Below, one piece after another: positions 28,299 to 36,370 of a DNA stretch of 40,070 nucleotides. This DNA is from an uncultured Sutterella sp. (lineage in GTDB: Bacteria; Pseudomonadota; Gammaproteobacteria; Burkholderiales; Burkholderiaceae_F), in contig UQYG01000019.1 in NCBI GenBank assembly GCA_900545275.1, positions 1 through 40,070 on the forward strand, written 5' to 3'. Each line of letters starts with the position of its first letter. Position 1 is the first letter of the stretch. The position numbers and the translations under genes are program-made. The notes under the pieces were generated by a model. That model did no database searches. It worked only from the letters and a program-made list of their open reading frames with translations, and was not told the origin of the DNA.

Positions 28299-29349
28299 AG
28301 AATATCCCGTGATCGCCCCTGTAATTCTTTCGGCGAGCCGTTCTACCGACATTCCTGCACGACACGCGAAATGGTTTATGGAGCGTTTGCGAAAAGGGTG
28401 GTTCGGATGGGTGAATCCTTTCAATCGGAAGCGCTACGCCGTTTCCTTGGAAAATACGAGAGCCATTGTCTTCTGGACGAAACACGCCGCCCCCTTGTTT
28501 CCGTATCTCGACGAAATCGAGGAACGGGGATTTCATTTTTATTTCCAGTACACGCTCAATGATTACGAAGCGGAAGGACTCGAGCCCAAGATTCCGCCGC
28601 TTGACCGCCGGATCGAAACCTTCCGAGGGCTTTCCGAAAAGATCGGACCCGAACGCGTGATTTGGCGTTTCGACCCGATCATTCTTCATGACGGGCAGTC
28701 GGCGAGAGACATTCTCCAAAAGATCTGGAATCTGAGCAAGAGACTTCGGGGAGCGACCGAAAAGCTCGTTGTTTCTTTTGCCGACGTGAACGCGTACGCA
28801 AAGGTGCGGCGCAATCTCGTTAGGCAGGCGCCGTCACTCTATTCTCCGGAAAACGTCGCGCTCGCCGAACCCGACGAAGCGCAGATCGAAGAGATCGCCG
28901 TGGGGCTCTCGAAGATTCAAGCCTTCTGGCATGGCCGCGGCTGGGACTTTGCGGTGGCGACCTGCGCCGAACGGATTGACCTCGGCCGCTTTGGAATCGG
29001 GCGAAACAGCTGCGTCGACGGAGAACTCCTCGCCCGACTCTTTCCCGAGGACGACACTCTCACGGCGTTCCTTACGAAAAAGAAGACGACTTCGGAGCAG
29101 GCGAGTCTTTTCTCGGAACTCGACCGAACGATTCCGATTGTGAGCAACTTGTCGCTCAAGGACAAAGGACAGCGAAAGGAATGCGGATGCATCGAGAGCA
29201 AGGATATCGGCATGTACGACACCTGTGCGAATTTCTGCGCCTATTGCTACGCAAACGCCTCTCGAAACATGGTGAAGAAGAATCTTCTGAAGATTCAGGC
29301 TTTCGACGGATATTCGCCTTTCTTGATTCCGGTGGATTTGGATATATAG
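28270..29349 (+). CDS. DUF1848-family Fe-S protein
   Basis: The 359-residue protein matches the DUF1848 pattern: an early SASRSTDIPA, then FWTKHAAPL, RFDPIIL, and a C-terminal cysteine block. This block is Cys305-x-Cys307 in ECGCIESKDIGMYDTC, then Cys319-x3-Cys323-x2-Cys326 (CANFCAYCYAN). Cx3CxxC is the radical-SAM cluster motif, but here at the C-terminus instead of near the N-terminus. The ATG at 28270 has GGGAGG upstream inside the methyltransferase gene. Function is unknown; overlap with a methyltransferase suggests the two modify one substrate, perhaps RNA. Confidence 0.85.
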   Translation: MSTVRASIPEEYPVIAPVILSASRSTDIPARHAKWFMERLRKGWFGWVNPFNRKRYAVSLENTRAIVFWTKHAAPLFPYLDEIEERGFHFYFQYTLNDYEAEGLEPKIPPLDRRIETFRGLSEKIGPERVIWRFDPIILHDGQSARDILQKIWNLSKRLRGATEKLVVSFADVNAYAKVRRNLVRQAPSLYSPENVALAEPDEAQIEEIAVGLSKIQAFWHGRGWDFAVATCAERIDLGRFGIGRNSCVDGELLARLFPEDDTLTAFLTKKKTTSEQASLFSELDRTIPIVSNLSLKDKGQRKECGCIESKDIGMYDTCANFCAYCYANASRNMVKKNLLKIQAFDGYSPFLIPVDLDI

Positions 29350-29520
29350 GAAATTAAGGATTCGACGATGGGACTTGTCCTCGGCTTTCCGTGAACGGCG
29401 GGAATTTCCTATGACATTTTTGCGTGATGACGCATTTTGGGTATTTGCATTGTTTTTGGAAATTTCGTGATGTTTCGTCTGCTATGATCTTTCTCATTGA
29501 TAACCACTTTGAGATAGACC
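29350..29520. other. Spacer upstream of the RecD2-like gene
   Basis: No gene is seen. The stretch is AT-richer than its surroundings, and a TATGAT hexamer about 40 bp before the ATG is a possible -10. No good -35 at 16-18 bp was found. Confidence 0.3.
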
Positions 29521-31743
29521 ATGTCCGCCCTGCCTTTCATTGTCGACCCCAAAAAACGTAAGGCCAAAAAGTCTCGTCCGCCCGCCGAAATGAAAGGCAT
29601 AGTCGAGCGCGTTACCTTCCATAATCCGGAAAACGGCTTCAGTGTTCTTCGCGTCTCCGACCGGAAACACTGGGGAGCCGAGACGGTCGTGGGCTTTGCG
29701 TCGCCCGTATCTGCGGGCCTCTTCATTCATGCGACGGGCCGCTGGCAGTCCTGCGAGGACGGCCATCAGCTTCGGGCGGAAGCGATCCGCACGGAACTCC
29801 CCGCCGAGACGGAGGACATCCGAAAGTGTCTCGGCTCCGGCCTCGTCGAGGGGATCGGCCCCGCCTATGCGAAGCGCTTTCTCGAGGCGTTCGGCGAAAA
29901 GGTTTTCGACGTGCTCGACAAACACCCCGAGAAGCTTCTTGCCCTGGAGGGCCTCGGGCAAAAGCGCTGCGACCTCGTCGCCCGAAGCTGGGCCGACCGG
30001 AAGGCCGAGCGCATCGCCGTGAACTTCCTCATCGATCACGGGGTCTCGTCGGAACTCGCCGTAAAGATCGTCAGGACCTATGGAAACGAGACCGTTCGGA
30101 TCGTCAAAGAGAATCCCTATCGTCTCGTACGGGACCTGCGGAGAATCGATTTCCATTGGGCCGACACGTTTGCAAAGAGCATCGGTTTGGGCGCTCATTC
30201 GGCAGTGCGTGCTCGAGCCGGGATCGACTACGTGCTCCACGAAGTGTCGACTGGACTTGGAAACTGTTTCCTTCCCCGGGCGGATCTTGAGACCATGACG
30301 TCGGAACTTCTCGGCGTTCCGAAGCGTGTGATCGCCAAGGCCGTGGATGCGGAAATCGAGAAGGAGACGATCGCGGTCTCGGACATTCCGAATCCCGAGA
30401 GTCTCTATCCCGCAGAACTTATGCGGGCGGAGGAGGGGGTCGCACGCGAAATTCGTCGACTTGCCTCGGGAACCCTTTCGTGGGGTGACCTCGACCTTGA
30501 CGGCGGGATTGACGCCGCACAGGGGAAACTCGGGTTTGCGCTCACGAGAACGCAAAGAAACGCCGTCGTCACCGCGCTCTCGTCCAAGATGTCGGTCCTC
30601 GCGGGCGGTCCCGGAATGGGGAAGACCTCGATCCTGAAGACGATCCTTTCGATCCTGGACGCAGAAGGCGTGAAGATTCGGCTCTGCGCGCCGTCGCGAA
30701 ACGCCGCCGACCGTTTGGCGGAAGTCATGGGACGCGTCGCCATCGGCGTGCCGAGTCTCCTCGAATTCAACGGTGCGGACGGAACCTTCCGTCGAAATGC
30801 CGATCACCCCGTCGACTGCGACCTGATCGTGGTGTGCGAAAGCAGCCTGTTGGAAATCCTGTTTGCACACCGGCTGCTCGCGGCCCTGCCTTCTCACGCG
30901 GCCGTTCTCTTCGCGGGGGACGCCGATTTGCTTGCGTCCCACGGCCCCGGGAACTTCTTCTCGGACCTCATTGATTCGCAGGTCGTGCCGGTGACGAAGC
31001 TCTCCGAGGTGGTTCAGGACGGTCCCGCGGGCTGGATCGCCAAGGTTGCGCATCAGATTCGCTCCGGTGAGGTGCCGCAGTTTCCGGGCAAGGCCGACGA
31101 CGGCAACTGCTATTTCCTGCGGGTGGACGACGAAGAAGAGCTTCCCGAGGCTCTGAAGGATCTCCTCCTCAAACGTCTTCCCGATGCGTACCGAATCCAT
31201 GGCAAACGCGACCTGCAGCTCCTCACGCTCACGACTTGCGGCCAAACGGGCTCGCGGGCCCTCAACGAGCTGCTTCGGTACGATCTCGCCGGCCTTACGG
31301 GCGGAATCGAACGCTTCGGGCGCTTTGACAAGGGGGAGAGGGTGATGCAGGTCATCGAAAACCGCTGTCGAGGAGCGTACACGGGCGACATCGGGGTCGT
31401 CACGGAGATCGACCGCAAGGAGGGCGAACTCTACGTGCGCTTCGGCGAGCGGATCGTCTGCTACGCCTTTGAGGAGCTCGATGAACTGACGCAGGCGTAC
31501 GCCGTGACGGTCGACAAGGCGCGGGGAAACGAATTTCCGGGCGTCGTCATTCCTCTCTCCATGGAGCAGTCCGTCATGCTGCGGCGCGACGTTCTCTATA
31601 CGGCCGTGACGCGCGGGCAAAAGCTCGTCGTGTTTGCGGGCGACCCCGAAGCTTTGGAGGCGGCGGTCAAGCGCACCGACGCTCACAAGCGTCGAACGGG
31701 ACTCGTCGAGCGGCTCATGCGCAGCGACTCCCTGCCGGCCTGA
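29521..31743 (+). CDS. RecD2-like SF1B helicase with divergent motifs
   Basis: The 740-residue protein follows RecD2 order: an N-terminal OB-like segment (GIVERVTFHNPENGFSVL), tandem HhH repeats (GIGPAYAKRF, GLGQKRCDLV), Walker A GGPGMGKTS (362-370), and a C-terminal helicase domain ending with LYTAVTRGQKLVVFAG (motif VI). RecD2 unwinds DNA 5'-3' in repair. Several motifs are altered: the Walker B aspartate-glutamate is Cys439-Glu440, motif III GDxxQ is GDADL (466-470), and the usual HKSQG of motif V is DKARG (665-669). ATP hydrolysis may be impaired or redirected. The RBS before the ATG is weak. Confidence 0.82.
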   Translation: MSALPFIVDPKKRKAKKSRPPAEMKGIVERVTFHNPENGFSVLRVSDRKHWGAETVVGFASPVSAGLFIHATGRWQSCEDGHQLRAEAIRTELPAETEDIRKCLGSGLVEGIGPAYAKRFLEAFGEKVFDVLDKHPEKLLALEGLGQKRCDLVARSWADRKAERIAVNFLIDHGVSSELAVKIVRTYGNETVRIVKENPYRLVRDLRRIDFHWADTFAKSIGLGAHSAVRARAGIDYVLHEVSTGLGNCFLPRADLETMTSELLGVPKRVIAKAVDAEIEKETIAVSDIPNPESLYPAELMRAEEGVAREIRRLASGTLSWGDLDLDGGIDAAQGKLGFALTRTQRNAVVTALSSKMSVLAGGPGMGKTSILKTILSILDAEGVKIRLCAPSRNAADRLAEVMGRVAIGVPSLLEFNGADGTFRRNADHPVDCDLIVVCESSLLEILFAHRLLAALPSHAAVLFAGDADLLASHGPGNFFSDLIDSQVVPVTKLSEVVQDGPAGWIAKVAHQIRSGEVPQFPGKADDGNCYFLRVDDEEELPEALKDLLLKRLPDAYRIHGKRDLQLLTLTTCGQTGSRALNELLRYDLAGLTGGIERFGRFDKGERVMQVIENRCRGAYTGDIGVVTEIDRKEGELYVRFGERIVCYAFEELDELTQAYAVTVDKARGNEFPGVVIPLSMEQSVMLRRDVLYTAVTRGQKLVVFAGDPEALEAAVKRTDAHKRRTGLVERLMRSDSLPA

Positions 31744-31871
31744 AGACCCTTTCAGGACGTTCGGTTTTCGGCAGCCGTAAAGCGGTTCTTTAGGATGGTA
31801 GATTTTTATATTTTAGTGGGGCGGTATGAAAAGTATGAAACCTTGCTTTTCTGTCCATTTTTTGGCAATAC

Positions 31872-32162
31872 TCAAACGAGTGCCGTCAGTATCATCATCC
31901 ACACCGGCAAAGTCACGACGGATGCGAGCGTCGTCCCAGCCACGGCGGTCGTGGCGAACTTCGTGTCGGTGTGATGGAACTTGGCGAGCACCGCAATCTG
32001 CGTGATGCAGGGAAGCGAAGCCTGGATCACGTAGACGCTCACGTAGAGGGGCGAGAGTCCGAAGGCCTTCGTGAGCCCGAGGCACACGAGCGGACAGATT
32101 ACGAATCGCCCGAGGAATACGAGCGTGAGGTCCTTGTCGAAGCGGATGTTGCGGATCCCGTG
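31872..32162 (-). pseudogene. C-terminal remnant of an AEC-family permease
   Basis: The minus strand encodes 96 residues that match the end of auxin-efflux-carrier-type permeases: FLGRFVICPLVCLGL and ASLPCITQIAVLAKF are membrane segments, and the natural stop is present. Upstream coding ends abruptly at 32162, where an in-frame TAG follows immediately and the sequence becomes AT-rich and unrelated. The gene has lost roughly the first two thirds, apparently by insertion or deletion at this junction. Confidence 0.78.
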
Positions 32163-32254
32163 CTAAAAACAAACTCCCTCTTTTTCAACGGATTTGAGGT
32201 AAGAAATTTTTGAAAAGATCCGCTTTCCAACAGCCTTACCAACAGGGCGAAAGC

Positions 32255-32289
32255 AAAAGAAAACCCCCGTGGAGGGGGCTCCACAGGGG
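32255..32289 (-). terminator. Terminator of the excisionase-like gene
   Basis: A 10-bp stem with one G-U pair (32264-32273 with 32280-32289) has a 6-nt loop and is followed on the minus strand by TTTTCTTTTGC. Confidence 0.8.
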
Positions 32290-32299
32290 CTACGAAGCA

Positions 32300-32560
32300 T
32301 TACGATTCGTTACTTTTCTCTGCGTCAGACTTCACACCCTGAACGTACTGTCGCTCAAGCATCTCTCGAATGTCGCTCAATCGCCACCGGGGGAACATCC
32401 CGTCGGGGGTGACTTTCTTGGGTGCCTTGCCTCGGCGAACCCACATGTCCCAACCTTGAGGGGTGATTCCAAAATGTTCGGCGAGTTGCTTGCGGGACAC
32501 CAGAGCGAAGTCCACATTTTGCGCCAAAAGTTCAGCGATAGTCTTTTCACTTGTCGCCAT
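32300..32560 (-). CDS. Small winged-helix/excisionase-like DNA-binding protein
   Basis: The 86-residue protein has a helix-turn-helix pattern: SRKQLAEHFGITPQGWDMWV followed by a basic wing (RRGKAPKK) and a C-terminal helix ending MLERQY, as in AlpA/MerR-like excisionases and small phage regulators. The ATG at 32560 has AAGGAG at good spacing inside the preceding gene, and the reading frames overlap by 14 bp, a mobile-element style arrangement. A 5-residue longer start is possible but less well placed. It probably controls excision or expression of a lost or reduced element between the AEC remnant and the SGNH gene. Confidence 0.7.
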   Translation of the reverse strand: MATSEKTIAELLAQNVDFALVSRKQLAEHFGITPQGWDMWVRRGKAPKKVTPDGMFPRWRLSDIREMLERQYVQGVKSDAEKSNES

Positions 32561-32820
32561 CGTTTTCTCCTTCAATCTTCTTCATGTCCAAATCCCAACA
32601 GCGTTGTTGAGACGAGGCTACCGTCGTTCCCATACCCAGAGTGATCCGCTCTCCGCGGGAGAGCAGAATGCCGAGCTTCGAGAGCTCCTTGCAGAACTTC
32701 GAAAAGTTCACGCGGCGCTGTACGCACCAGTCGCGAACAGCGAGCGAAACTAATCTTCGCGGCAATGTCTTTTCTGCCCTCGCGGTCGTCGTTTTGCATC
32801 CAAGCTTTTGCTTCTCTCAT
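32547..32820 (-). pseudogene. Small accessory gene broken by a 4-bp duplication
   Basis: Two minus-strand frames join into one sensible protein. From 32820 one frame reads MREAKAWMQNDDREGRK and on to KISFA; the second reads VRDWCVQRRVNFSKF and then ERITLGMGTTVAS to the stop at 32547. At the junction the DNA has CGCT twice in tandem (TCGCTCGCTG). Removing one copy fuses the halves into about 90 residues. The intact product is unrecognised. The 3' frame alone could still be expressed from TTG 32765. Confidence 0.5.
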
Positions 32821-32822
32821 AT

Positions 32823-32872
32823 GAAAAAAAAAGCGCGCTCCGTCCACAGCTTGGCGGATCGGACGGAGCGCG
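32823..32872 (-). terminator. Terminator of the SGNH-hydrolase-like gene
   Basis: A perfect 12-bp stem (32834-32845 with 32861-32872) has a 15-nt loop and is followed on the minus strand by CTTTTTTTTTC. It lies 36 bp after the stop codon. The first codon of the broken small gene (32820) begins right after the T-tract, so the accessory segment starts here. Confidence 0.93.
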
Positions 32873-32907
32873 TTCCTATGAGGTAGGAGAAAAAAGACGG
32901 TGAGAAA

Positions 32908-33726
32908 CTACTTCGCCCAACCGAAGAATTCCGTCACGGTGCTCCAGGCGACATCGCGCAGGAACTTGGCCGTTTCAGGGGAAAGAGGCTTCTCGCATTC
33001 GCCGAGGTAGTTGATGTCGGCGGGCGTGCGGTGGAAGAGCGTCGAATAGAGAACCGCACCGTAAAGGTACGAACCTGCCGCGGACGGATGGCTCTTGTCG
33101 GGCATGTACATCTCAAGGTCCGGCTTCGCCTTGATCGCTTCCATGAAGGCTAGTCCCACGGGGACCGTCATCATTCTGGCTTCGTTGGCGATGCGGATCG
33201 TGTTGTCGGCGAGTTTCGTGATCTCTTCAGGCTTGTCCTTCTTGGGCCAGGTCATGATGAGAAGCGGCGTGCTGCCCGCCTCGCGGATCGTGTCGGCGTG
33301 CGCCTTGGCGTACTTCTCAAAGAAGGGGAGGCGCTTCTTCGAAGTTGCGGCTGCGGAATGGCCCTGCATCAGCACGACGTCGAACATCGGGTGTTCGAGC
33401 ATGCCGTCCTTGACAACGGCATACGGATCCTGTTCGTGCGGCGACAGATAGAACTTCATGTCGTGGAAGGAGAGCGAACCCGAGCTGATCGTCAGAAGAC
33501 GGGTCTTCATATTCTCCTTCGGGGTGCCGGCCTTCATGAGGCCGCGAAGATAGGTGTGCACGCCGCAGTTGTAGAAGGAATACGAATTTCCGACGAGAAG
33601 CGCCACCTTGGGCGACTTCGCGAGCGGTGCCGTCACTTCGGGTTTCACCGTGTTTTCGAGCGCCGAGGCCGAGCCCGCCAGAAAGAGGGCGGCGGCAAGA
33701 CCGGCGGCGATTTGCTTCATTTTCAT
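32908..33726 (-). CDS. Exported SGNH/DUF4886-like hydrolase
   Basis: The 272-residue protein begins with a Sec signal peptide (MKMKQIAAGLAAALFLAG through SASA). The mature part fits an SGNH-type hydrolase: LLVGNSYSFYN supplies the nucleophile Ser48, VVLMQGHSAA is the middle block, and PDKSHPSAAGSYL gives the late Asp/His pair. DUF4886 proteins have this layout and may act on cell-wall or exogenous esters; the substrate is unknown. AAGGAG precedes ATG 33726. The frame continues 36 codons upstream, but those carry no signal. A terminator follows directly. Confidence 0.8.
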   Translation of the reverse strand: MKMKQIAAGLAAALFLAGSASALENTVKPEVTAPLAKSPKVALLVGNSYSFYNCGVHTYLRGLMKAGTPKENMKTRLLTISSGSLSFHDMKFYLSPHEQDPYAVVKDGMLEHPMFDVVLMQGHSAAATSKKRLPFFEKYAKAHADTIREAGSTPLLIMTWPKKDKPEEITKLADNTIRIANEARMMTVPVGLAFMEAIKAKPDLEMYMPDKSHPSAAGSYLYGAVLYSTLFHRTPADINYLGECEKPLSPETAKFLRDVAWSTVTEFFGWAK

Positions 33727-33781
33727 TGGATTCTCCTTTTGGTCTTTTGGCGGTATCTTCCAAAGAGTTTGCGGCCCGACG

Positions 33782-33819
33782 ATCGACCTGTGAGCAGAGG
33801 GACTCCTCTTCAGGTCGAT
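33782..33819. terminator. Hairpin between porin relic and SGNH gene
   Basis: ATCGACCTG (33782-33790) pairs with CAGGTCGAT (33811-33819), with an inner AGAGG/CCTCT helix. It lies just after the porin relic stop and may be that gene's original terminator. T-tract on the minus strand is weak. Confidence 0.4.
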
Positions 33820-33837
33820 TGTCCGAGAGATCAAAAC

Positions 33838-33948
33838 TCAGAACTTGTGGCGCATGCCAAGGATGAACGACCGAATATTCTCGTTTGAACCCTCACTCGA
33901 CGTTTGAAGCTTTTCATTTTTTTCCAGCCGAGAGGTTGATCGACGCCT
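33838..33948 (-). pseudogene. C-terminal remnant of an outer-membrane porin
   Basis: The minus strand reads STSRLEKNEKLQTSSEGSNE and then NIRSFILGMRHKF before a TGA at 33838-33840. This is the last beta-strand of a Gram-negative porin, with the terminal Phe needed for outer-membrane assembly. In-frame coding ends at a TAG (33949-33951). About 35 codons remain of a gene that normally has 350 or more. Confidence 0.6.
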
Positions 33949-34102
33949 CTAACGATAGGAAAAAGGGGCAAATTTCAAAATCCAAGTTCGCGCAAAGTCA
34001 ATTTGCGAAATCTGCAATGCGGGGGATATCAAGCGATAGGGGGTCAAGCGTAACACTCCTGATTTTGCAGGAAATGCGCAGAATTTACGGTCACACGGTT
34101 CG
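33949..34102. other. Spacer downstream of the MFS gene
   Basis: No gene is recognised. The stretch is AT-richer than its neighbours and probably marks deletion of the rest of the porin gene. No clear terminator for the MFS gene was found in it. Confidence 0.3.
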
Positions 34103-35281
34103 TCAACGGTGACGACGGAGCCAAACCAGAGCGAAAAGGGCGAGGACCGCACCGCTCAGAAACGTCGCTTTCGGTCCGACCGCATCCCAGAGGACGCCGG
34201 CAAGGAGTCCCGCGGCTATGGCGGAAAGCCCGCTTGCGAACCCGAAGATTCCGAAGGCGCTCGCCCGCTCGGCTTTCGGAGCGGTCTCGGCGACGAGCAT
34301 GGAGAAGATTCCCTGCGTGGCGCCGAGATGCAGACCCATGAGGACGATCCCGATCACGACGCCCCACTGTGCGGGAAGAAATGCGAAGACAAGGTCGGCG
34401 AGAATCAGGATGCCGATCCCGACCGCAAGGAGCGTCTTAGGATTCGTCTTGTCCGCCCATTGGCCGAAGTGATAGGAGGCGGCGGAAAAGACGAGGTTCA
34501 TGCCCATGATGAGAAGCGGAATCGCGGCTGCGGCGAAACCCGCATCGGCGGCGCGCAGCACGATGAAGGCGTTTGAGAAGCGCGCTACGGCAAAGAGCGA
34601 CCCGAGTACGACGAGCGATCGAAAGGCGGGATCCGAAAGAACGTGAAGTTTGGGGAGTGAACGCTTGGCGGGTGTTTCGTGAGCGGAGTCGTCCGGAGTC
34701 CTGCCTTCCTCGACGCCCAAGAGAATGAGAAGGAGACAGAGAACGCCCGGGATGAGCGCCACCCAGAAGATCGAGCGGTAGTCGTCCGTCCAGAAGAGGA
34801 GAAGGGCGGAGGCGAGAAGCGGTCCCACGAAGGCGCCCGCCGCGTCAAGCGACTGCCGAAGCCCGAAGGCGGCGCCCCGAACCGCTTCCGGCGTAACTTC
34901 GGCTACGAGCGCATCGCGCGGTGCGCCGCGAAGTCCCTTTCCGATGCGGTCCGCGACGCGCGCGCCGAGAACGACGGGCATGGCGCCCGCAAGAGCAAAA
35001 ACCGGTTTGGAGAGGACGCCGAGAGCGTAGCCAAGAAATACCAGGAGCTTCTTGTGCCCGAAGCGGTCGGCAACGACGCCCGAGACGACTTTGGTAAGAA
35101 GCGCAACACCTTCGCCGAGACCCTCGACAAGTCCGATCCAAAGGGCGCCTGCGCCGAGCGTTTCCGCCATGAAGAGCGGCAGCAGGGCATGAATCATCTC
35201 GGACGAGACGTCCATGAGAAGACTCACGAACCCGAGCGCCCAGACGGTGCGGGGAATGGCGGAGGCGGAAGGAGAGGACAT
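34103..35281 (-). CDS. MFS transporter
   Basis: This is a major facilitator superfamily inner-membrane transporter of about 392 residues with around 12 hydrophobic segments. The conserved start of this subfamily (WALGFVSLLMDVSSEMIHAL) follows the chosen ATG closely. The MFS loop 2-3 motif is present in altered form as GVVADRFGHKK, and RIGKGLRGAPRDAL is a subfamily hallmark. Substrate is unknown; relatives include drug and metal-linked exporters. Starts at 35326 and 35395 are also open but lengthen a Ser-rich tail without RBS support. An HMA-domain gene lies upstream on the same strand, 169 bp away. Confidence 0.82.
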   Translation of the reverse strand: MSSPSASAIPRTVWALGFVSLLMDVSSEMIHALLPLFMAETLGAGALWIGLVEGLGEGVALLTKVVSGVVADRFGHKKLLVFLGYALGVLSKPVFALAGAMPVVLGARVADRIGKGLRGAPRDALVAEVTPEAVRGAAFGLRQSLDAAGAFVGPLLASALLLFWTDDYRSIFWVALIPGVLCLLLILLGVEEGRTPDDSAHETPAKRSLPKLHVLSDPAFRSLVVLGSLFAVARFSNAFIVLRAADAGFAAAAIPLLIMGMNLVFSAASYHFGQWADKTNPKTLLAVGIGILILADLVFAFLPAQWGVVIGIVLMGLHLGATQGIFSMLVAETAPKAERASAFGIFGFASGLSAIAAGLLAGVLWDAVGPKATFLSGAVLALFALVWLRRHR

Positions 35282-35450
35282 GCGGGAAGATGACGCGGCA
35301 ACGCGTCCGGTGAATAACGAAGGCATTGTCGCGCCGTTTTCCGGGCAAAGGATGGTCGATTGATCGGAGATGACGCCTTCTTTGCTCGAAGCCAAACGTC
35401 GTCACGAAGCGGTCACGACGGGAGCCGTTCGCCGATCCGAATATTGCGGG

Positions 35451-35732
35451 TCAGCCGAACAAAGAGGAGATTTTCGAGAAGAAGCCTTTCTCTTCGTACG
35501 GAGCGCTCCGATAGGCGCCCGTGTCGTAACCCGTCGCCTGAACGGCGGAGCAGAGCAGACGCTCTTCAACGGGCGTTTCCGCAAGAACCGCAACCTCCTT
35601 TTTCTTGCGCGAGGCGGTGATTTTCTTCACGGAAATGCGGCGCTCATCGAGCGCTTTCTGAACGGCATCGCGCACGTGCTGCTCGCACATGGCGCACATC
35701 ATTCCGTCAACGACCAGAGTAGTTTTGAACAT
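35451..35732 (-). CDS. Heavy-metal-associated (HMA) domain protein
   Basis: The 93-residue protein starts with a ferredoxin-like HMA domain: Cys13 and Cys16 in GMMCAMCEQHV bind Cu(I) or a similar soft metal. A GYDTGAY loop and an extra C-terminal tail ending FFSKISSLFG follow, about 25 residues beyond a CopZ-type chaperone. AGGTGGG precedes ATG 35732. It probably hands metal to a P-type ATPase or membrane partner that is not in the window; the tail may dock to the membrane. Confidence 0.83.
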   Translation of the reverse strand: MFKTTLVVDGMMCAMCEQHVRDAVQKALDERRISVKKITASRKKKEVAVLAETPVEERLLCSAVQATGYDTGAYRSAPYEEKGFFSKISSLFG

Positions 35733-35900
35733 GATCCCACCTTTTTTTCTTGCTACGAATGATTCGCAATTACGTATTGTAGTGCTTTGCAATCGGAAAA
35801 AGATCATGCCTCGGGAGGAGCGGGGAGGCACGGCTCTCTCCCGACGATTAGGACGGGCGGACGCAGAATGTTCGAAGTGACCATCATTAGGAGCCCGACC

Positions 35901-36317
35901 ATGCAGGAAAAAGAAAACGACTGTTCCGTCTTCGACCGTTTCACGGGAAAGACTCCGAACCGGCTCACGGATCAGTTGGGCGACATCGCGCACGATGCCG
36001 AGAAGTGGATCCACGACTTCGTCTTCGGGACGGTGTACGCAAGGGAAGGGCTTTCGGACGAAGAAAAGGCCGTAGCCACGATTACGACGCTTGCGGCTCT
36101 GGGCGGATGCGAGCGGGAGCTTCGTTCGCACATTCAGACGGCGCTCAATGTGGGCGTGCGTCCCGAGCGGATCGTCGCGACGTTCCTTCATATGGCGCCT
36201 TACGCGGGTTTTCCCAGGACCCTGAACGCGCTTTTCACCGCCAAGGAAGTCTTCGCGTCTCGCGGCGTGACGGTTGAAGGACTCGAATTGCCCGATTCCG
36301 GGGAAGGCGGAAATTAA
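35901..36317 (+). CDS. Carboxymuconolactone decarboxylase/AhpD-like protein
   Basis: The 138-residue protein has the CMD fold signature: EKAVATITTLAALGGCERELRSHI followed by ALNVGVRPERI and YAGFPRTLNAL. CMD proteins are either decarboxylases or, with a CxxC pair, AhpD-type disulfide reductants. No CxxC is present, so a peroxidase-partner role is unlikely. AGGAG at 35889-35893 decides the start, although the frame is open further upstream. It diverges from the HMA gene and may share its control region. Confidence 0.8.
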   Translation: MQEKENDCSVFDRFTGKTPNRLTDQLGDIAHDAEKWIHDFVFGTVYAREGLSDEEKAVATITTLAALGGCERELRSHIQTALNVGVRPERIVATFLHMAPYAGFPRTLNALFTAKEVFASRGVTVEGLELPDSGEGGN

Positions 36318-36370
36318 AGACCCTGTCGGGAATCTAAATGAATTGACTAGCTGCGTTCGCCGTTTTCGCG

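Noticed and set aside
29494..31686. 730-codon minus-strand frame opposite the RecD2-like gene
   Set aside because: It is a shadow; the plus strand has Walker A and motif VI in proper order.
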